Origin: an uncultured Coriobacteriaceae bacterium
GTDB lineage: Bacteria; Actinomycetota; Coriobacteriia; Coriobacteriales; Eggerthellaceae
NCBI GenBank assembly: GCA_902781245.1
Contig: CACZIP010000058.1
Coordinates: 1-9,278 of the forward strand
DNA length: 9,278 bases
Reading direction: 5' to 3'
Part shown: positions 6,096 through 9,278 of the stretch, one piece after another
Position numbering within the stretch: position 1 is the stretch's first letter
Layout of the letters: each line of letters begins with the position of its first letter
Translations under genes and position numbers: made by a program
The notes under the pieces: model-generated
Told to the model about the DNA's origin: nothing
The model's database searches: none
What the model saw: only the letters and a program-made list of their open reading frames with translations

Positions 6096-6159
6096 CCGCG
6101 CGGGGTTGCGCGGTAGCGGCGGGGCATGCCAAAAAGGCAGCAAAGACGAGCTTCCGCCG
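6096..6159 (+). other. Structured 5' leader of the TAXI binding-protein gene
   Basis: Two stems follow the predicted start site. CCGCGC (6096-6101) pairs with GCGCGG (6108-6113). CGGCGG (6117-6122) pairs with CCGCCG (6154-6159), enclosing a TGCC-AAAAA-GGCA hairpin (6127-6139). The ribosome-binding site GGGAAGGA (6175-6182) lies outside both. It does not match a riboswitch class I recognise. It may be a stability leader or a regulatory RNA element. Confidence 0.4.
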
Positions 6160-6189
6160 TACACACAGGGAAAAGGGAAGGATTTCATA

Positions 6190-7248
6190 ATGAAGAATTT
6201 GACGAGAAGAGGCTTCATCGGAGTTGGCGCAGCTGCTGGTATGGCTGCTGTTCTGGCTGGTTGCTCCTCGGGAAGCGGCAGCGCTGCTTCCGCGTCTGCG
6301 AGCGCTTCCTCTGCATCCGCTAGCGCTTCGGCTTCCGCAAGTGCCGCGGCTTCTGCTGCAGCGGGCGGCGCCATGCGTTTCGTGACCGGCGGCGAGTCTG
6401 GCACGTACTATGCCCTCGGCACCATCATGGCTCAGAATGCCAAGGAGAAGGCCGGTCTCGACATCACGGCCGTTGCCAGCGGCGGTTCCCAGGCCAACGT
6501 GAACGAAATCGAAGATGGCACCGCTCAGCTCGGTTTCTGCCAGTCCGACGTCGAAGCCTATGCGTTCACTGGCACGAATCTGTTCGACGGCATGCCGGTT
6601 GAAGTCTTCTCGACTGTCGCAAACCTCTACGAAGAGCAGGTCCAGATTGTCACCTGTGACGAGAATATCAAGTCCGTTGCCGACCTCAAGGGCAAGAACG
6701 TATCGATCGGCGACGCAGGCTCCGGTGTGTACTTCAACGCCATCGACGTCCTCGGCGCTTATGGCATTACCGAGAACGACATCAAGCCGACGTATCAGAA
6801 GTTCGCCGACTCTGCCGAGTCCCTCAAGGACGGCAAGATCGACGCCGCGTTCATCGTCGCCGGTGCTCCCACCACGGCTATCACCGATCTGTCCACCTCG
6901 AAGCAGGCGTACCTCGTCGAGATCGATGCCGAGCATGCCGCCGACCTCATCAAGGCTTCTCCGTACTACAACGAGGCCACCATCAAGGCCGGTACGTACG
7001 CTGGTATCGACAATGATGTCCAGACGCTGTCCGTCGGCGCGGTAGTTCTCGCTGCCGATTCGTGCTCCGAGGACGACATCTATGCGTTCGTCGGCAGCAT
7101 CTTTGACAACCTCGACGAGCTCAAGGCTGCCAATGCCAAGTTCGGCGAGTTCGACCTCGAGAAGGCTGCGTCCGTCACCGCTGTCCCGTATCATCCGGGT
7201 GCTGCGAAGTACTTCAAGGAGAAGGGCCTCGAAGTTAAGACGAAGTAA
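6190..7248 (+). CDS. TAXI-family TRAP transporter solute-binding lipoprotein
   Basis: This is the extracytoplasmic ligand-binding component of a TRAP transporter, which delivers substrate to the fused permease encoded next. The 352 residues begin with a signal peptide carrying twin arginines (TRRGFIG, Arg6-Arg7), a hydrophobic core and the lipobox LAGC with Cys25 as the lipidation site. A Ser/Ala-rich linker (26-61) follows. The mature domain opens with RFVTGGESGTYYALG (63-77), the TGGxxGTYY hallmark of TAXI proteins, and contains VADLKGKNVSIGDAGSG, also family-typical. The start is the ATG at 6190, with GGGAAGGA 7 nt upstream. An in-frame ATG at 6085 overlaps the -10 box and would bury the signal peptide. 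The substrate cannot be read from sequence; characterised TAXI systems take up glutamate or other carboxylates. It is first in the operon, as is common for the more abundant binding protein. Confidence 0.93.
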   Translation: MKNLTRRGFIGVGAAAGMAAVLAGCSSGSGSAASASASASSASASASASASAAASAAAGGAMRFVTGGESGTYYALGTIMAQNAKEKAGLDITAVASGGSQANVNEIEDGTAQLGFCQSDVEAYAFTGTNLFDGMPVEVFSTVANLYEEQVQIVTCDENIKSVADLKGKNVSIGDAGSGVYFNAIDVLGAYGITENDIKPTYQKFADSAESLKDGKIDAAFIVAGAPTTAITDLSTSKQAYLVEIDAEHAADLIKASPYYNEATIKAGTYAGIDNDVQTLSVGAVVLAADSCSEDDIYAFVGSIFDNLDELKAANAKFGEFDLEKAASVTAVPYHPGAAKYFKEKGLEVKTK

Positions 7249-7277
7249 TCGTCGTTAGTTTTGCATTTCGGTTTACT

Positions 7278-7320
7278 CCGAGGTCGCGATGGGGTCATCG
7301 ACCCCATCGCGACTTCTCGG
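7278..7320 (+). other. Strong intergenic hairpin between binding protein and permease
   Basis: A 14-bp perfect stem (7283-7296 with 7300-7313) has a 3-nt ATC loop. It is extended by CCGAG (7278-7282) with CTCGG (7316-7320) across a 2-nt TT bulge. No T-tract follows (TAAAACGGG), so full termination is unlikely. It probably protects the 3' end of the binding-protein message or partly attenuates read-through, which would keep the binding protein in excess over the permease. Confidence 0.75.
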
Positions 7321-7338
7321 TAAAACGGGAGGTTTGTT

Positions 7339-9278
7339 TTGACTTGGTTCGATAAACGTAAAAAGGACAAGGACGCCGTCGTCGTCGACGTCGCCATGAT
7401 GGAGGACGTCGAGAAGGCTGTTCGCTCTGTCGGCGATTTTGGGGGCGATACATATCTAAACGAGGCGCTCGATTCGTCGGACGCCGAGCGAGAGAAGGTC
7501 GTGGCGCTCTCTGCCGCTGTTGCAGCTGCAAACGATGCTGCCGATGCCCGCGATGCAGCCAAAGCAGCCGCCGTCAAGGCAGAGGAAGCTGCGAAGACGG
7601 CCGAGGCGGCAACAGCCGAAGCTGAGCTGATTGCCGAACAGGCTGATCCCGAAGCAGATGTCGATGAAATCATGCGCAAGTACGACCGCGAGTCGAACAC
7701 GCGCATTTGGGAAGGTACGCCGAAGAAGATAATCAACATTCTCATGGCGCTCTTCTCCGTCTACTGTATCGGGATGACCCTGTTCAGCACCGAGTTGCCT
7801 GAAACCAAGCTTGCGCGCTTCCTTGCATGCGTCGTCATCATCGGGTATTTGATGTATCCCGTCCGAAAGGGCAAGGTCCGTGTGAACACGATGCCGTGGT
7901 ACGACATCGTCATCATGGTCGTCGGAGCGGCCTGCTTCTTGTACTTCGCGTTCAACGCTCTCGAAATCATCAGGCTTTCGACGCGCATCCAGCCCATACA
8001 TGTTGCTGTCGGCATAATAGGCACGCTTGTGTTAATGGAGCTGTGTCGAAGGTGCGTCGGCATTCCCATTCTGGTAGTTGTAACATGCCTGCTCATCTAC
8101 GCATTGACGAACCAGTACGCTGTGTCGGGCGATATGTATCTCATGTTGCGTAATACGGTGTACAAGCTGTTCTACACGACGAGCGGCGTTATCGGAACAC
8201 CCATCAACGTCTGTTACACCTACATCGTGCTCTTCATCATCTTCGGAGCATTCCTCGAGCGCACCGGCATCGCGGCGTTCTTCATCTCGCTTGCCAACAA
8301 ACTTGCCGGCTGGTCTTCGGGTGGTCCTGCGAAGGTCGCCGTCATCTCGTCCGCCCTGTGCGGTATGGTGTCGGGCTCCTCGGTTGGCAATACGGTCACG
8401 ACGGGTTCGGTCACCATCCCCATGATGAAGAAGACCGGCTACAAACCCGAGTTTGCAGGCGCCGTTGAAGCTGCGTCTTCGACGGGCGGCCAGATCATGC
8501 CGCCGATCATGGGCGCTGCTGCATTCCTGATGGCCGAGTACATGGGCATTCCTTACATCGAAGTTGCAACGAAAGCGATCATCCCGGCGTTCCTGTACTT
8601 CGCCGGCATCTTCATCACGGTTCATCTCGAGGCGAAGAAGCTCGGCCTGGAAGGCATTCCGCGCGATCAGCTCCCAAAGGGCTCGTACCTGCTGAAGAAC
8701 TGCTACCTCATCCTCCCGCTCGTGCTGTTGGTTTGGCTCGTCGCGTCTGGCGCCCGCACCATGGCCTATTCGGCAGCTATCTCGATTTTCGGCGCCTTCG
8801 TCATCGGTTTCATCAATTTCTTCTTCACCGAAATGCGCGAACGCGAAGATGGTGAAACATTTGGCCAGGTGCTCCTCAGGGTCTGCAAGATTGCTCTTTC
8901 CATGGCCTACGAAGGTTTGCAAGCCGGCGCCAAGAGCTGCATTTCGGTAGCAGCAGCTTGCGCCATGGCTGGCCTCATCGCTGGTTGCATTACGGTCACG
9001 GGTCTGGCTTCGACGCTCGTATCCGCCATCGTCAGCGTTGCCGGCGACGCCGTCATCATAGGCCTTATCCTGACGATGCTGTGCTGCATCGTGCTGGGCA
9101 TGGGCGTTCCCACGACTGCGAACTACTGCATCATGGCAGCGACAACGGCTCCCATCCTGATTCAGTTGGGATTCCCGGCCATTGCTGCCCATTTCTTCGT
9201 GTTCTACTTCGGCATCGTGGCTGACATCACACCGCCCGTTGCACTTGCGGCGTATGCGGGCTCGGCCATCGCCAAGTC
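7339..9278 (+). CDS. TRAP transporter fused permease, TAXI-linked (3' end cut off by window)
   Basis: This is a cytoplasmic-membrane permease in which the small and large TRAP membrane subunits are fused. It imports the substrate caught by the TAXI protein, presumably with a cation gradient. I translated 646 codons running off the window. From about residue 105 it looks like the family: VDEIMRKYDRES (108-119), then many hydrophobic helices, GMVSGSSVGNTVTTGSVTIP (342-361), TGGQIMPPIMGAAAF (382-396), and GMGVPTTANYCIMA (587-600) with DITPPVALAAYA. The start is TTG at 7339, 6 nt after GGGAGG. The next in-frame ATG (codons 20-21) lacks a ribosome-binding site. Residues 1-105 form an unusual hydrophilic extension with an alanine/glutamate-rich, probably coiled-coil stretch (about 48-103). 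It lies 90 nt downstream of the binding-protein gene and is probably co-transcribed with it. Confidence 0.92.
   Translation, partial: MTWFDKRKKDKDAVVVDVAMMEDVEKAVRSVGDFGGDTYLNEALDSSDAEREKVVALSAAVAAANDAADARDAAKAAAVKAEEAAKTAEAATAEAELIAEQADPEADVDEIMRKYDRESNTRIWEGTPKKIINILMALFSVYCIGMTLFSTELPETKLARFLACVVIIGYLMYPVRKGKVRVNTMPWYDIVIMVVGAACFLYFAFNALEIIRLSTRIQPIHVAVGIIGTLVLMELCRRCVGIPILVVVTCLLIYALTNQYAVSGDMYLMLRNTVYKLFYTTSGVIGTPINVCYTYIVLFIIFGAFLERTGIAAFFISLANKLAGWSSGGPAKVAVISSALCGMVSGSSVGNTVTTGSVTIPMMKKTGYKPEFAGAVEAASSTGGQIMPPIMGAAAFLMAEYMGIPYIEVATKAIIPAFLYFAGIFITVHLEAKKLGLEGIPRDQLPKGSYLLKNCYLILPLVLLVWLVASGARTMAYSAAISIFGAFVIGFINFFFTEMREREDGETFGQVLLRVCKIALSMAYEGLQAGAKSCISVAAACAMAGLIAGCITVTGLASTLVSAIVSVAGDAVIIGLILTMLCCIVLGMGVPTTANYCIMAATTAPILIQLGFPAIAAHFFVFYFGIVADITPPVALAAYAGSAIAK

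Noticed and set aside
6085..6189. Upstream ATG start for the TAXI binding protein
   Set aside because: The ATG overlaps the -10 box, and the added residues would place a charged segment before the lipoprotein signal peptide. The ATG at 6190 has a good ribosome-binding site.
6040..7194. Minus-strand open frame opposite the TAXI gene (384 codons)
   Set aside because: It has no recognisable family. It overlaps a strongly supported plus-strand gene and has no ribosome-binding site that would favour it.
8032..9192. Minus-strand open frame opposite the TRAP permease (386 codons)
   Set aside because: Its composition is low-complexity Arg/Asp/His typical of an antisense shadow. The plus-strand frame has clear TRAP motifs throughout.
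1..9278. CRISPR array, tRNA or rRNA genes, insertion sequence, phage or defence genes
   Set aside because: I saw no spaced direct repeats, tRNA-like or rRNA-like sequence, transposase, integrase or defence-related protein motif on either strand.

Overview
The window looks like a chromosomal segment from a high-GC anaerobic or microaerobic Gram-positive bacterium. My best guess is an actinobacterium of class Coriobacteriia (Eggerthellaceae-like). That is an inference from the GC-rich coding style, the protein flavour and the gene mix (CydDC, a glycine-riboswitch-controlled AGCS symporter, dPGM, a TAXI-type TRAP transporter). No marker gene here fixes the taxon.

Minus strand, positions 5053 down to 1. 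A well-formed promoter (5025-5053) drives a transcript that begins with a small hairpin (4972-5000). A single-aptamer glycine riboswitch (4881-4962) follows, then a ribosome-binding-site-sequestering expression platform (4807-4841). The gene controlled is a Na+:alanine/glycine symporter of the AGCS family (3221-4798), which ends in an intrinsic terminator (3166-3197). A perfect 31-bp inverted repeat (3094-3165) separates it from cydD (1351-3000). cydD overlaps cydC (1-1354, cut by the window edge) by 4 bp. CydDC is the heterodimeric ABC exporter needed to assemble cytochrome bd oxidase. The cydAB genes are not in the window.

Plus strand, positions 5093 to 9278. A 43-nt perfect palindrome (5093-5135) lies between the divergent symporter and gpmA units. 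gpmA (5178-5936) is a cofactor-dependent phosphoglycerate mutase with its own terminator (5966-5994). After a TATAAT promoter and a structured leader comes a two-gene TRAP transporter unit: a TAXI-family solute-binding lipoprotein (6190-7248), an intergenic hairpin (7278-7320), and a fused TRAP permease (7339-9278, cut by the window edge). The permease starts at TTG and carries an unusual alanine-rich N-terminal extension.

All the protein-coding genes belong to known families, and I found no new multi-gene system. The most informative non-coding items are the glycine riboswitch, whose switching mechanism can be read from complementary segments and predicts glycine-dependent shut-off of translation, and the two unrelated long perfect palindromes between genes. 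Gaps between genes are short. The longest, 4799-5177 and 5937-6189, are accounted for by the regulatory elements listed.
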